DNA of 64,000 bases, taken from the NCBI GenBank assembly GCA_900239685.1, contig OENT01000010.1:1-64000 (forward strand), in the 5' to 3' direction. Shown one piece after another: positions 11,472 to 24,640 of the stretch. Every line of letters starts with the position of its first letter. Position 1 is the first letter of the stretch. A program made the translations under genes and the position numbers. The notes under the pieces are model-generated. The model saw only the letters and a list, made by a program, of their open reading frames with translations, did no database searches and was not told the origin of the DNA. The DNA is from Rotaria macrura. Its lineage: Eukaryota; Rotifera; Eurotatoria; Philodinida; Philodinidae.

Positions 11472-14400
11472 TCAACGTACCTCTTTCTTCGTCATTGAAT
11501 TTATGTCAACACTTCGATCGAATTTTTCCAATGCATTCACCCATGATGATGAATTCATTTTAACATCTATGTTTAATTCATTTGAAATAACAAGAATACC
11601 ATCGTCGTTAATTATCTTCAATTCGTAAATGACAAAAAACAGATCCATTATTTTTCTAATAGAACTTACTGAAAAGTCGTCGGCAACATAACTGAGAATT
11701 GTTCCTAATCGTCGATGAAGCATTGTATCATCAATTTTACGTACTTTAGCTATAGAATATATCAAAATAGTTCTTAAAAAAATTCATATTTCAGAACGAA
11801 CCAATTTCATGAAGTGGTTGTTCTGATAATCGTTTTCTTTTCGGTCGACGACATTGATTTTCAATTTGAGCCAAGATCTAAAACAAAAGCAAGAGATTAG
11901 ACAAAAAAAAACACATTAAGCTAACAAAGTTCATTGAATGACATACTTCTTCATCAACAGTATCAAATTTTTCATCATTGTTAGATTCTTCTTGTAGTGT
12001 TGATGATTCAACTATAAAACTTGTTTGTATAGATTCATCAATTCGTGGTAAACATGTTTTATTTGTTAATGGATGGATCGAAGGCATTGATTTAGATTTA
12101 ACAAGAAAAAGTTCTTGTTTAAGACGTGCATTTTCTTCTCGCAATTCATCGATTTCATGTCTTAAATGTGGAGTTTTTATTCGTGGTACGTTTGTTATTG
12201 TCGAAGCAAGACCAGCATAACGTAATGTATTGATAGTTTCGTCAATAACAGTCGCCGATGGACTTATTGTTGCTAACATGAATGTTTTGGCATCGCCACC
12301 AAGACTATTCTTTAATAAATAAGTTAAATTAGAATCACGATATGGAATATGGTTTTGTTGACGAGACAGTGCATCTATGACATTACGAAGTGTCGATAAC
12401 GATTGATTGATGTGAACACTTTCCTAAAAAAGCGAAGAAGAATTTCTCGTCAATCATATTATTATCAGTAGATCTTTATTCAACAATTGTATTGCAGAAA
12501 ATTTGAATATGCATATCGACTGTTGAAAGATGATATTAACAAAGAGCAACGTATTTCATCGCCAAATAAATGAAAACGGTTATTGGTTATATTACTATTT
12601 GTCTTATTTGAATATATGTCTGATATTCAGAACCTATAGGTCGCTTGTTACGATATTCATGTCTAAAGTAACGGCTGACTTGCTCAAAATATTCTGATTA
12701 TAATAAACATCTTGTGTGCAGTGTATAATTTTAAATCTCTATTTTTGATAAGATTGATTTCGGGAGCTAGAGGTGGTAGTAAGATCTTGCTCCTCACGAA
12801 ATAGAAATGTTATAGTCAGCACTAAGTTTCTTGTCGAATAAATACAGAAAGGAGAAAAAATCTTTACAGTTTTGTCTTCTTATTAAAAATCTTCGTGACA
12901 TACGTAGATAATTAAACATTCAAAGCGTACTTTGTTGAAACACAAAAGATGCTGATTACTTTTGAAGGGAGACCGACTTAAGATGGTAGATAATCATCTA
13001 ATGCAAAAAAAATACGGATTCATTTGTCTGCTAATATTTGACTTAACTATCAAAGCTATATCTGTAACCTAGCCAAGAAAAGAAAAGAAAGCGTACACTT
13101 GTCAAGTCTCGTCCTATGGAACTGTTCCCATTCGATTCTTTATAAACCAGAGATGGTAGATTAAGATGCTAACGTATGAATTTGTTCGAAAGCTTAAATT
13201 CGTATCCGATTGAACACTGTGTATGCACTACATACATCTGTAGGACGAGAAAATCACTAAAATTGAGTAAAACTATCTGGCTATATTTGGTCGTTGACTT
13301 ATGTCCTATATCTAAATGAATAGCTGATTGAAAATAAGAGGAGTAAACAAAAATCATGTCCTTATGAGAATAAACAATATCAAGAGACGTCTTGCTTTTT
13401 AATCGTACCGCAAATCGATCATTCTTTCCTTGTGTTCCATTGTATTGTTGTGATTTTTCACTTCCAGCTAAATCAACAAAATTCAATCGTACAGCTTGCG
13501 CATCTATTTCATCTTGGGCTTGCTGTTTAGCATTTTTCTTTGATGAACTAGATAAGGTTCCACTTTTGCCAAGATTTGATAACGAATGAGCTGTATTTAA
13601 TCCAAACGATAAACGCTTATTAGTCGATTGTGGTATATCAATACGACTTATTTTAACAGTAAATATAGCATGTGATCTTGATGATCGTTGATTAGCATTC
13701 GTTGATGCCACTGAACGTTGTTGATTGCCCAAATTTAAAACATTTTGAAAGTCTTCTTTACTTTTCACTTGAATATATTTTAAATCGGGAACATATGGAC
13801 CAAGTAGTGGATGTTCACGAATTTCAAGTGCACGCGTTGAATTATTTGCTGAATTCGAACTTGGTACAAGTTTATTTAGAATGTGTGTACGTGCATGTTT
13901 AGAAAAAGATAATGTTGTGGACGATTTAGTTGATGATTTTTGGTTTGAATGTTCAGCGGTGGTTGTTGGTATAGCAAGTAAATCTGTTACTTTTTCATTA
14001 TAAATTTCAAGAAAACTTAATTCAAATTTCAAATGATGATTTCCATTCATTGTTATTAAATCGTGAATACTTAATGATAGTATGCCTTCTTCACATGATG
14101 AACCAAATATTGAATGTGATTTGCCTATACAGAAAAAAAAGCATGACAGCAACACTTATTCAATTGATTCATGTAGACAAAATATTACCTGATGCTGTTT
14201 GACCATATGCTAAAACAGTTGTATTGTATCCTAGAATAAGAATAAATATGTAATTTTCGTGACAAGGAAATGTTTCTATTCAATACCTTGTAAAGAAGCA
14301 AGAACAGCTGATCGAATCATTCCATCATAAACACTTTTCTACAAAATGAAAAACAAAGCAAGAACCGTGACGAAAACAAAAACATTAATTTTCAAAATTT

Positions 14401-14835
14401 TTTCAACGTACATTTTTTGTCGTAGCATCGAAGCAATGCGTGAACTTGAATATCTGTGGTCGACTATTTTGTGTACAAATGACATTATTTTCAAATATTT
14501 GCACAGCTGATGTTTCATCGACAGCAGTTTCTCTGTGAATGTTATAAGGAAAATAGAATCAATGTTCGTATTGATAGAGAATCGATGTGTAACGAACTAA
14601 CCGTTCGAGGAATGGACGTAATCGAATACCAGTTACAATAGGATCACCTTTAGTAAGCTTTTTTCCAGGTGTACGTGGAGATGATGTAACAGTCGACGAT
14701 AAGGATGTGAACTGATCGTCTATGAATAAAAACGAAAATTGAACTCTATGAGTTGTTTCTTTATTCTTGGGAAGAAAAAAAATAATTACGAGTTGTCAAC
14801 GTTGACGTTCGTAATTGATTTAAACGATGAGCCAT
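11472..14835 (-). CDS. Kinesin-3-like motor protein
   Basis: Nine exons are inferred: 14835-14790, 14719-14602, 14532-14412, 14338-14287, 14230-14189, 14124-13409, 12424-11947, 11877-11802 and 11749-11472, for about 641 residues. The motor domain is near the N-terminus: GIRLRPF strand, P-loop AYGQTASGKS (assembled across an intron), switch I NQRSSRSHAIFTV, switch II NFVDLAGSE, then HINQSLSTLRNVIDAL, IPYRDSNLTYLLKNSLGG and LATISPSATVIDETINTLRYA. The last blocks look most like kinesin-3. The protein should be a microtubule-dependent ATPase. Ser/Asn-rich inserts interrupt the motor before HPLLGPYVPDLKY and before switch II. A short coiled coil (HEIDELREENARLKQEL) follows, then a short tail. A possible 54-bp intron inside the last exon (GTAAGT at 11670) leaves the frame intact, and a GTACGT donor at the end leaves room for another exon. 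A 984-bp intron splits switch II from HINQSL. Confidence 0.88.
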
Positions 14836-17800
14836 TATGCTAAGAAACAGAGGCTATTCAAAACGATCTGAAATATATTCATGCATATCAATTGAAAATT
14901 GGTTCTTTTCACTTTAAGAAACGAAGCATCATGAACATTTTACTTTACCGCCGTACGACAATCGTGTAAGCTGGAACAGTGAGAAAGGAAAGGAAAAAGA
15001 ATGAACATAGAGAGCGTTAATCTCAATGTATTTTCAATCAAATCAAATTTAGAAAATATGAGATAGATGGAGCTGATGAGCAATAGGTCTTTGTTTTCTA
15101 GACTATATAGGAAAGTTCGCTGGTGTGATGATCCTATAAATTACTCTTGATACAATCATTCGAACGATCGAAATAGGTCATTTGATGGAGAATGCTGAAA
15201 GAAAATAAAGATATTGAAACAACAACTAATGGATCAGGACTGCTACACATTTACTATTGTGATGATTTGTCGAAGAAGAGTTCGAAGAAAGAACAACTGC
15301 GAAATTGCAGAAATAGATATCTGGATCAACTTTTAAAGGAAAATCTTACAAAGTTGAAGAACTAATTATTTGATTGTCACTAACATTCGAATAGTGAAGA
15401 AAACATTACAGAGTCTCAATTTTGTCAAACTCCCGCTATTCGGACGTATATTTCATGTCTATTAACAAGTGGCTATTATTTCATGACGAATAAAATGAAT
15501 TTTGATTTTAACACTTTGCCACCGAAATCTTGATCAATTCTGTTGGAGTGATTGCAATAGAAAAAACACCACATAATTCTTTTTCTTCATTAGTCTTGTC
15601 GTTTTCTGATGTACAGTACCATGAATAAGTAAAAAATATCATGCATGAGGATAAAATTCTAATATATCTTTTTCAAATAAAAGCAAAAGCAAGGTCCAGA
15701 CTTCGTATCGATTGACTTCACTTCAGTTATTCACAATTCATATCTGTGCTCCTCATTCGAATGTTTGTACAAGAAACGATTGGTTTAATTACCAATATTT
15801 TCTGAGTTGGCCGTACTCATCGATGAACAATGGATACTTGTTTTTTCGTAACAAAAAAATGTGAAATGCAGTGCAATTTGTTCTACTTTTACGTTCATAG
15901 AGAACTATTATGATGAAACAAACGGAATATTTCGAGTGAAAATATGAATAATTATTATCATACAGAATCTAAAACGACACAGAAAAATGATTTGTGCAGC
16001 ACACGATGATTCTGATTTTATTCAGAATATTTCTTTTTCATCTATCATATCAATGAATTAATGAATATAGTACATAGCTTTTGATTGGCTGTAACAATAA
16101 CAGAAACATGGATAAATTATTAGTGTTTATTTCTTTCAAGGTCTTAATCCTCTGAAGAACTGATTCGAGACACATTTGCACAAGTTTTCTTTTCATCGTT
16201 TCTTTGTAAGTAAAACAGATTATGAATTTCTTAGCGGCACCTGTTAAGTATTTCTTGACGATCTTAGATATTAACGATCATTACGATTCGTTGAAATACA
16301 GCGGTCACAAAGGAATAGCATACAAACCGTTAATAACAAGGGTAAATGTATGAGTAAAGAAAAAAGAATGACAACCCTAACAGGTTTTCTTCCACCTGAT
16401 GTACGGATGGGTATGAGATTTTTTCCTGATACGTAATTCATACTAACGATATGGTACATTGTCGAATTTTCATTGAGCCCGTCTAAGTGAGTGACATCCG
16501 TTATCGATACGTAAATAGATTCTGCTTCCATAAAGACCATCGATAGCATATATAAAGAATCAAGAGAATAGAGATGAAACGTTGAGATTACATTAAATGA
16601 AACTTGCTTGACTTCAAAAGAAATCTTTTAGTTATTCAGAGAAACATTGTCAATGAAGATGAAGAATTTATTTCATCAGTGTGCCGCAGTTTCACATAGT
16701 TACATAGAAGAAATTAAATTGCCTTCGATTATTTATCATGTTTTTAGACGAACAAGACAATGTAATTGTAATTTTCTTTTTATCGATCTATTTCATTTAG
16801 TAACTTTTTATTTTTGAATAAGAATAGACGGTTATGAGCTATTGTGGTCGGAGTTTCATCAAACAAAAAAAAAGTAATTTCCTAGAAAATTCTTTGTTTT
16901 CATTCTAAAGTTAGCTTTGTTGGATATACTCTTATCATTATATTTTTCATAACTTTCTTCCTATTGTTTCAGTGTACTTCATCTGATAACATTTGACATA
17001 TCCATTGTTCTGTAACAAGAAGAAATATAATATATGTTTGAAAATGTTAATAAGGAAATCAACATACAACAAAAACATTTTGTCTATTTAAAGGATGTTA
17101 AACTTGTTGTAAAGCGTGCCATATTCCATAAATGTCTTTTATTTTTTTTTGTGGTCAAATCTACATCATTTGTTTGACGTTATACATGAAGTTATCCGAA
17201 CAGTATGCTATCTTCGGGAAAGCCATCTGTTCTCTGTATAAAAGTGACTATCGATATTTGGAAGTAATTTATTAGTTAAGATAGATGTCACGGTTCCCAT
17301 CGGAAGAGGACAGATACTTTCAAATACTAGAAAGCTGGAACGCGGACATCGAAGCCTTTTATTTTCGATTGCAATAGTAATAAAAACGACTACTATATCT
17401 TAGTATCATATTTCTGTCTTCAAGTTCGTATTATATTCTCTAGTGTTTCAACGGAAAGTTTTTCGATTCAACTGTTGATTTTAATTTTGGCGTGAAAATC
17501 ATCATACTAATATTACATAGATTCAATTATTCATTTTTCAGAAGATTTATGGTTTTAAAATTCAGTTAGTGAACGCTGTACATGACTAACAAAGATAACG
17601 GTAACTATATATGATTTCCCAAAGTGTTCCACTATGAATTCAAACAGAATCGAGAAAAAATCGAAGACCTTTGAGTATTAGGTTATTGAAGAATAGGCTT
17701 TGCACAAAAATCAATTGATTTGATTCACAAATAGATGTAACAAAAACTGTCCGTGAGTAATCAGCTATAGTTTCCTTAGAAGCATCAGGAAAAAAATCAA

Positions 17801-19415
17801 TCAGAAATCGTCTCTCAAGGCCGTCTGAGAATGCCCGCAATCAAGTATAATGAAAGTTATCGAGTTCATTGTTATCTGCATTCAGTAAAAGCAAGTCTCA
17901 ATACGATTAAACTATCAGATATCTTCTCATTTTGAATCGATTTCTCAAACAAAACATTTTCATTTGATCTTTGTTCATTTTCTTCAGTGGATTGTATTTC
18001 AGAAAAAACTTGCCATGCTTTTCATTTTTATATGTTGGTAATGAACAAAGGATAAATCTATCGAACTGTACAGTTTTACTTTGCAGAAAAGCTTTTGAAA
18101 ACTCATACCTTAGAGAGTGTCAATTCAATTTTTATTGATATTGATTTCGAATAGAGAGATCGGTCAAACGTAAAATTAACAAAAGTATGAAACGGAAAAT
18201 TTTCTTTTTAATTTCAGAAGAATATTCAATTCTACAATTGAAATTTTAAGCAATGTTACATTGATGAATATGAGTTAAGATAAGTGACTTCTGCTGTATA
18301 TGCACATGTTTGCTTCATCGATGTAAGTAAACTTTATCAAAGTTTACGCCTTAACATTTGCCATATGATGTTGAAAACTAAAAGCAGATGTTCATTTTCT
18401 TATCTCATCAAATACGTAAAATAAATAATTACATAAGATTATATATATGTGACTAATATACACAATATTTCTTGTATACCTAGCATGAGCAATAAATTAT
18501 TTACCAGAAAAATCCTTATCGAACCTTTCACTTCGAAAAATCCACAGTTAATAATAGCGGCAGTAAATTCAAAATGTTATATCTATCTTTATTCGACATA
18601 TTATCCAGACCATATCTGACACAGAAAGATTTGATTTTAAAATAGAAATTTAGTTGTTATTGTTGTTACATTGAATGCATGTGTTTCACTAATTTTAACT
18701 TAAAACAATGCTAGATTTTGCGCATACAGTTCCCTGTGTACACGTTGTTGATGTGTTGTAAAACATTATAAATTATGCGATATAAGAAATAACGATGCAA
18801 CCAATCGAATTCATCTGATGTTGATTGATCTAGTGGCATCTGTGAAATATTTCATAATGATTTTTTTTACTTTGAAAATTCTCTTAAAGTATGTAAACTT
18901 CTGTATAACGAAAAAAAAGTACTCAATGAAATTTTTCTTGTTAGTTTTCATATTTTTCACATTTAAAAAACATCGTGCCTGAAATAAGAACAGAACAAAT
19001 ATCTGACCGACTGAAGTATATGTGTAAAAGAAAAAGAAAATAGTAGCATGTGATTTTTAACATTATCAAAAGTAGTCAGCTGTCAGTCAAATGTTTTTTG
19101 TCAAAAGTTCAAATAGACTGAAAATCTTTGTTATATTTTTTTGAATAATAACTATTAGTTTCTATTCTAGATTCAAACCGATAAACAAACTTCATCATCC
19201 GCTCTTATGTCGAGCACGTGAAGAAGAAACTGCATATCGCGAAAAAAAGGAAAGAAAAGCAATATAATTATACTTTTCGAAAACAAAATCTTTCGACGTA
19301 GCATGTATAAGTAAAAAACAAGTGAAGAGAGAAGTAGCACACTAAAAATAAAAATAAAAAAGTTATTGCATATACTGATGATATTTACGATTATCAAGGT
19401 TTTTATTTCTTTATA
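14836..19415. other. Intergenic between divergent kinesin and FBXL genes
   Basis: About 4.6 kb of AT-rich sequence between two divergently transcribed genes, so both promoters should lie here. Minus-strand open frames at 16271-16549 and 17640-17840 show no domain or plausible splice context. I see no repeat element or RNA gene. Confidence 0.4.
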
Positions 19416-22215
19416 ATGGCAGCAGTACACACATTTTTCAAACGAAGAGTTAGTCAACGCTTATCAAACATAAATAATTTGAGTGCTATTAGTGGTAATA
19501 CAGATTCTTCAAGTGACACTTCATCATCAACAGCTGAGCGTTTGCATAATCACAATAACGACGGTTATAGTAGTACATCAACATTAGGTGTTCTATCAGT
19601 TAACAGTGATGATTCCATGCGACGTCCTTTGCTTAATGTACATACAAAGATTCGTCAAGGAAAATTTTTATCTCGCTTAATGAATAATACAACAATAATG
19701 AATATTGAACAAGAACAACCCATGGATGATAATCTTTGTGTACTGGATAAAAAGTTACCCAAAGAACTCATTTTAAGGTAAAGATAAATACCGACCGGAT
19801 TTTCATTTAATTCGGAAGAGTGTATTCATATTTTCAAAAAAAAAACATTTTTTTGTCACATTTTAGAATTTTTTCTTATCTCGACTATAAATCACTTTGT
19901 CGATGTTCCCAAGTATCGAAAGTAAAGAGAAAATGTTTTTTATTCCTACAGACGAAGACTTTTTCATGTTATAGCATTGGAATAGTCTAGCATTGGATGG
20001 TTCCAATTGGCAAAGTATTAACTTAAAACGTTTTCAACGTGATGTCGATGTATGCTTACATTTTTATTGGATTGACTTAACATAACTTTTCGTTTCTTTA
20101 TTCAAGGGTAATGTTCTCGATCATTTAAGCAAACAATGTGGATCCTTTTTAAAACGCTTAAATATTGAAAATTGTAAATTCATTACTGATCTCAACATGA
20201 GGTAGAACATTTATACTTGATATCTTTTTATCAGTTAAAAACAAATTTAAAAATTATATTTAGAAATCTTGCTCATAATTGCCCAAACTTAGAACGAATA
20301 ACTATGAAGCATTGTACAAAATTATCCAATACGTAATAGTTTCGAATAAAATTTATTTATTACTTAATTTTAATTTAATACCTTTCTAGAACTCTCTATC
20401 ATTTGAGTAAATATTGTTCCCATCTAATTCATATCGATATTGCATCATGTCATCATATTGATGATCAAGGCATTAAAATGCTTAGGTAAAGCAATGAGAT
20501 TTTTTCTCAATGAGTAGTAGATTTAGTTCTTTTCAATTTAGTGTGAATTGTTCAAATTTGGAATCGTGTGACATATCATGGTGTATGAATGTAACAGAGA
20601 ATGGTATACGAAATCTAGCTGAATCATGTCCAAAATTGAAAGTTTTCAAAGCTGAAGGATGTACACATGTAAAACGAAAGAAAAATATACACTTCATGCA
20701 TTCGAATAAAATCTTCTCTTTCATTTAAGATGACTAATAATGCCGCCAAAGAACTTGCAATCAATTGTCCGAAATTATCATTTCTTGATTTAAATCGTTG
20801 TTCAGTAAGTGACCAAAAGAAACAATGAAAACGAGCAGCAATAATATTTTTAATTAACTATTATAAAAGCTGTATGATTGGGCTGTTTTTATTTAGTCTC
20901 TAACTGATGAAGGTCTATTAATGATTGGTCAAAATTGCACATCACTGAAAACTTTAATCATTGCCAATTGTAGAAATCTAACTGATAGTACATTAATAGC
21001 ACTTGGAAATTATTGTCATGAATTAAAGTAATAGTTTCATATTTTTCTTTGTCTACTCGATCAAACGATTATATATCTATTGTGTTTTCTAGGAGATTAG
21101 ATGCAACTCTATGTTCACAATTTACTGATGCAGGCTTTCTAGCATTGGCTCAAGTAAATCGTATAGAGATTTTTTCAGAAAAGAAAGATTTTAAAACTAT
21201 TCATTTTTTGCTAGGGTTGCCATCGACTACGACAATTGGATCTAGAAGATTGTACAGCTGTAAGAAAAATTTTCGAATTAATTCTATTGATGATTTTCAG
21301 TCTTTGAAATCATTGGGAAATTTTTTTTGAACCGCCAAATACCTTGATTTCTTCATAGATTCGCAGGAAAAAAAAGATATTGAGAGTATTTTTGCTCGAT
21401 ACAATAATCAACCGTTCCTTTTGGGTCTTGCTGCAGTTCCTGGTACTTTCTACTGTACTGACAACACTGTATTATTGACTAATTGGAATGTGACATTGAT
21501 AAAAATAAGATCGATCATGAAACCTTAAGTCTTACCCTTTCTTTACGCACGTCACGTTCTCCCTTATAGTAAATAATTTTTGTTATTAAACCTACTCAAA
21601 CGATTTCGATCTGTAGTAGGTAGTCAAAATGATCGTTTGCTTAAAATTGTAATTGAATGTGACATTGAATCATTTTTAGATTACCGATGAAACACTAAGA
21701 CATATTGCTGATAATTGTCCTGAAATTCAAATTTTGGTAAATGATTTGTTCATGCTTAGCTTCCTTTTCAAAAAATAAAACACTTCTATATAATATGTAT
21801 TTGAAGACTCTTTCACGATGCGAGCAAATCACGGACGAAGGTGTTCGTTACATTGGTTCAAGTACATCTGCTCAAGAACATCTTCGTATTCTTGAACTTG
21901 ATAATTGTCCAACAATAACCGATACGTCGATTGATCATTTACTTGCTTGTCAGAGTCTTCAACGCTTAGACATATTCGATTGTCAACAAGTAACAAAAAA
22001 TGCTATTAAAAAAATACAAGTACATTCAGTTTTATTCTATAACCTTGATATAAAAGTAAATTCATTTTTATTAGACACATTTTCCGGAGTTAAATATTCA
22101 TACTTATTTTGCTTCACGAACCCCAACTCAAAATAATCAACGTACAACATCATGTCAACTCTGCTGTTGTACATCATGTTCGGCATGTACATTCTCATGC
22201 TGTACTATTGCTTAA
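19416..22215 (+). CDS. FBXL20: F-box/LRR protein, FBXL2/FBXL20-like, with C-terminal CaaX box
   Basis: Fourteen exons, with every phase consistent: 19416-19777, 19867-19921, 19975-20049, 20107-20201, 20264-20332, 20390-20485, 20542-20668, 20730-20804, 20897-21027, 21093-21153, 21215-21259, 21680-21736, 21807-22019 and 22075-22215, for 533 residues. After a Ser/Asn-rich N-terminus comes an F-box (LPKELILRIFSYLDYKSLCR), then VSKHWNSLALDGSNWQ, typical of FBXL2/20. Cysteine-containing leucine-rich repeats fill the rest, with DLEDCTA, SLSRCEQITDEG and LELDNCPTITD close to vertebrate FBXL20. The C-terminus is Cys-rich and ends CTIA, a CaaX prenylation signal. The family forms SCF ubiquitin ligases with SKP1 and CUL1; lipidated members act at membranes. 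Intron 11 (420 bp) is much longer than the others. The long N-terminal extension (about 110 residues) is unlike vertebrate FBXL20. Confidence 0.93.
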
Positions 22216-24640
22216 AAGGTTTAATGGATTCTGTTTTAAACCTGTTCAAATATTTTTATTTAACTTTATTTATTGTATATACGAGCATTTTGTTTTCTTT
22301 TCCGTTTTGTTGAACTATTTCTCATTTGGCGGCTTGATTTGGCAATTGTATTCTATGTATATATGTATACATATATTTATTTATATATCAGCATGAACAC
22401 ACGTATGATTATATTCGTTTAACAATCAGTTTTGTTTTGCTTTGGTTTTTTTTTTGAAATCATATTATTATTTTACTTGGCATTTTTTTCTCTCATTCTG
22501 TTTTTTCTTGCTGATTTTACGTATGTGTTTTCTGAGAAGCACTTTTCTTTTCAATTTTTTTCTTTTTCTTTTCGCTTGAGCTTTTAAAACAAGCCAAAAA
22601 CAAAATAAATTATAACGACATTTAATGACGTGCAATTTAAACACCTTCCTTTTCTTTCTGTTATGATGATCTCAAGAATATAAATATTGTTCATATTGAA
22701 TGAGACATCAACTTTTAAATTGTTCTCATATGTCAGTGATCATCACCGACCAGAAAATACATTGTACTAATTTTTATGTAGAAAAACAATAATTTGTATT
22801 TTATATTGCACATCACTAATGTGTTCAAGAACTTTCACTCAATCTAAAAAACACTTAATAACAACGAATCAGAATGACTTACAACACGCATCATATATAT
22901 CTATATATTTATATCGTTCAAATGTGAAATTAATATAGCTTATTTATAGTATATCTGAGTTACAATCACTCGTTTCTTCAGGCAAAATATATGAATAGTA
23001 TATCAGTAATCTTTCACAATATGTTATATACTAAAAATATAATCATATGATAGTCAGTATATGGTTAATAGCGTTGACAAGGTTGAGGTTTGTTGACGAG
23101 CTCAAGATTTTGTTTTTTTGCGATATAATTTTGTTTTTGTTCACATCTTGATCGACTTATTTTGATGATCTACTTATCACCATAGAGGAAAATGTTCTGT
23201 TTTTGTAACGAGGAAATTGTAGTGTACTAGAACAACAGAAATGTTTCGAAAGTGTACTCACTGCTCCAAACTCATGTTTATTGTTGTTTTTTCATTATTA
23301 ACTGTTTTCTGATGCTGTAAATTTTACCTATTAAAAAGATGATATATACGATGGTATACTTTATTTAGATGAACAGAACATCATGTTTATCACGATGAAT
23401 AATTATTGTAATATATTAACATTGAAATGTATGCTTACGAGTCAATAACGTAAATCATTTAGAAGAAATTACTTTGGTTTCCATCAACGAGGAAACAATC
23501 ATAATCATTTGCACCCTATGTCTTTCAATCATTACTGAACACTACCAGTGGAATCTTGTTCATTTCGGAAGTTTTTCATTCGTACTTTCAATATTTTGTT
23601 TTCAAGTACGATCTATCAGAATATGTTTTTCTCTGTTCAATTCGAAAAGCATTTGTATTAGTTTTAAATGTCATCGAATTGTTGATCTCCTTCGTCGTGA
23701 TAAACTATTGTCAATGTGATATGTCTATACAAACTTGTCGTCACGCTCCTCTTATCAAAATCTTAATAATAGAAGTACTTTCAGGACGTATGATTTTTTT
23801 ATGTCAACTGCTGTATTAAATATAAATTATTGGTTGTTAACTAACAACCACATCGATTAAGAGCCCATTTACACACGTCGTTCTGGAATACAAGGATCGA
23901 TCTTAGTCTTGACAGATACCTTCGTATACCTAATCTTTTCTTGATATATATTTTGAAAGATCGAATAAGTAGAAACTTCAATCAGTTGAAGTCGTATGGA
24001 AAAAAATGTAAACTCCATCAGTTACAACTTTTCATCTACGTTCAAGTTGCATTCATAGAATACTCGTTTGAAAATTGAAATTTTGATTATAACTACGAAT
24101 AGCATTCGTATTGTAAGTTTTTCGATGTTGATAATGCTGTAGTATCTGTTTTGTACAATATATGAGTTGGCATTTTTCAAGTCTGTCATGCAAATTTTAT
24201 TTTTATTCAATTCTGACTGAAACATGAATGATATCCCTAATTGAAACCAACACTCTAACTTCGTAATAACTATTATTTTCACAAAATATCCATTCAAAGG
24301 GTATCCCATTACATATCAGTATGTACTTCTAGAGCCATCTTTCGATCTTGATAAATAGCCGTTTTTACTAAACCAATCTTGAGTAGTTTATAATATTCAT
24401 TATTTCTTACTTACCATCGTATTGCCCAATATTGTGTTAGATTCAAATCTTTTCCGACTTATTACTATTTTTAAATTTTACATTTTCGAAATCCTTCTGG
24501 TTTTCAGAAACGACATCATTACTCATTGATTACTCTCAAGATTGAAAATTTGCGTTGTTATTGCCTAATAACAGTACTTAAAAATCTGTTGTTTCTTCAC
24601 ATTTGATCAATATTACTATTATTAATTTATTCGATCTACT
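22216..24640. other. Intergenic between FBXL and ZNF598 genes
   Basis: T-rich sequence just after the FBXL stop (to about 22600) is probably 3' untranslated region. Open frames at 23474-23819 and 24022-24309 are hydrophobic or AT-driven, with no domain. Nothing else is supported. Confidence 0.4.

Noticed and set aside
12425..13408. Suspected missing kinesin exon in the 984-bp intron
   Set aside because: The flanking exons already join switch II (DLAGSE...DRFA) to ESVHINQSL in phase, so no coding segment is missing.
16271..16549. Minus-strand frame with a hydrophobic segment upstream of the kinesin gene
   Set aside because: No recognisable family and no splice partners; probably chance.
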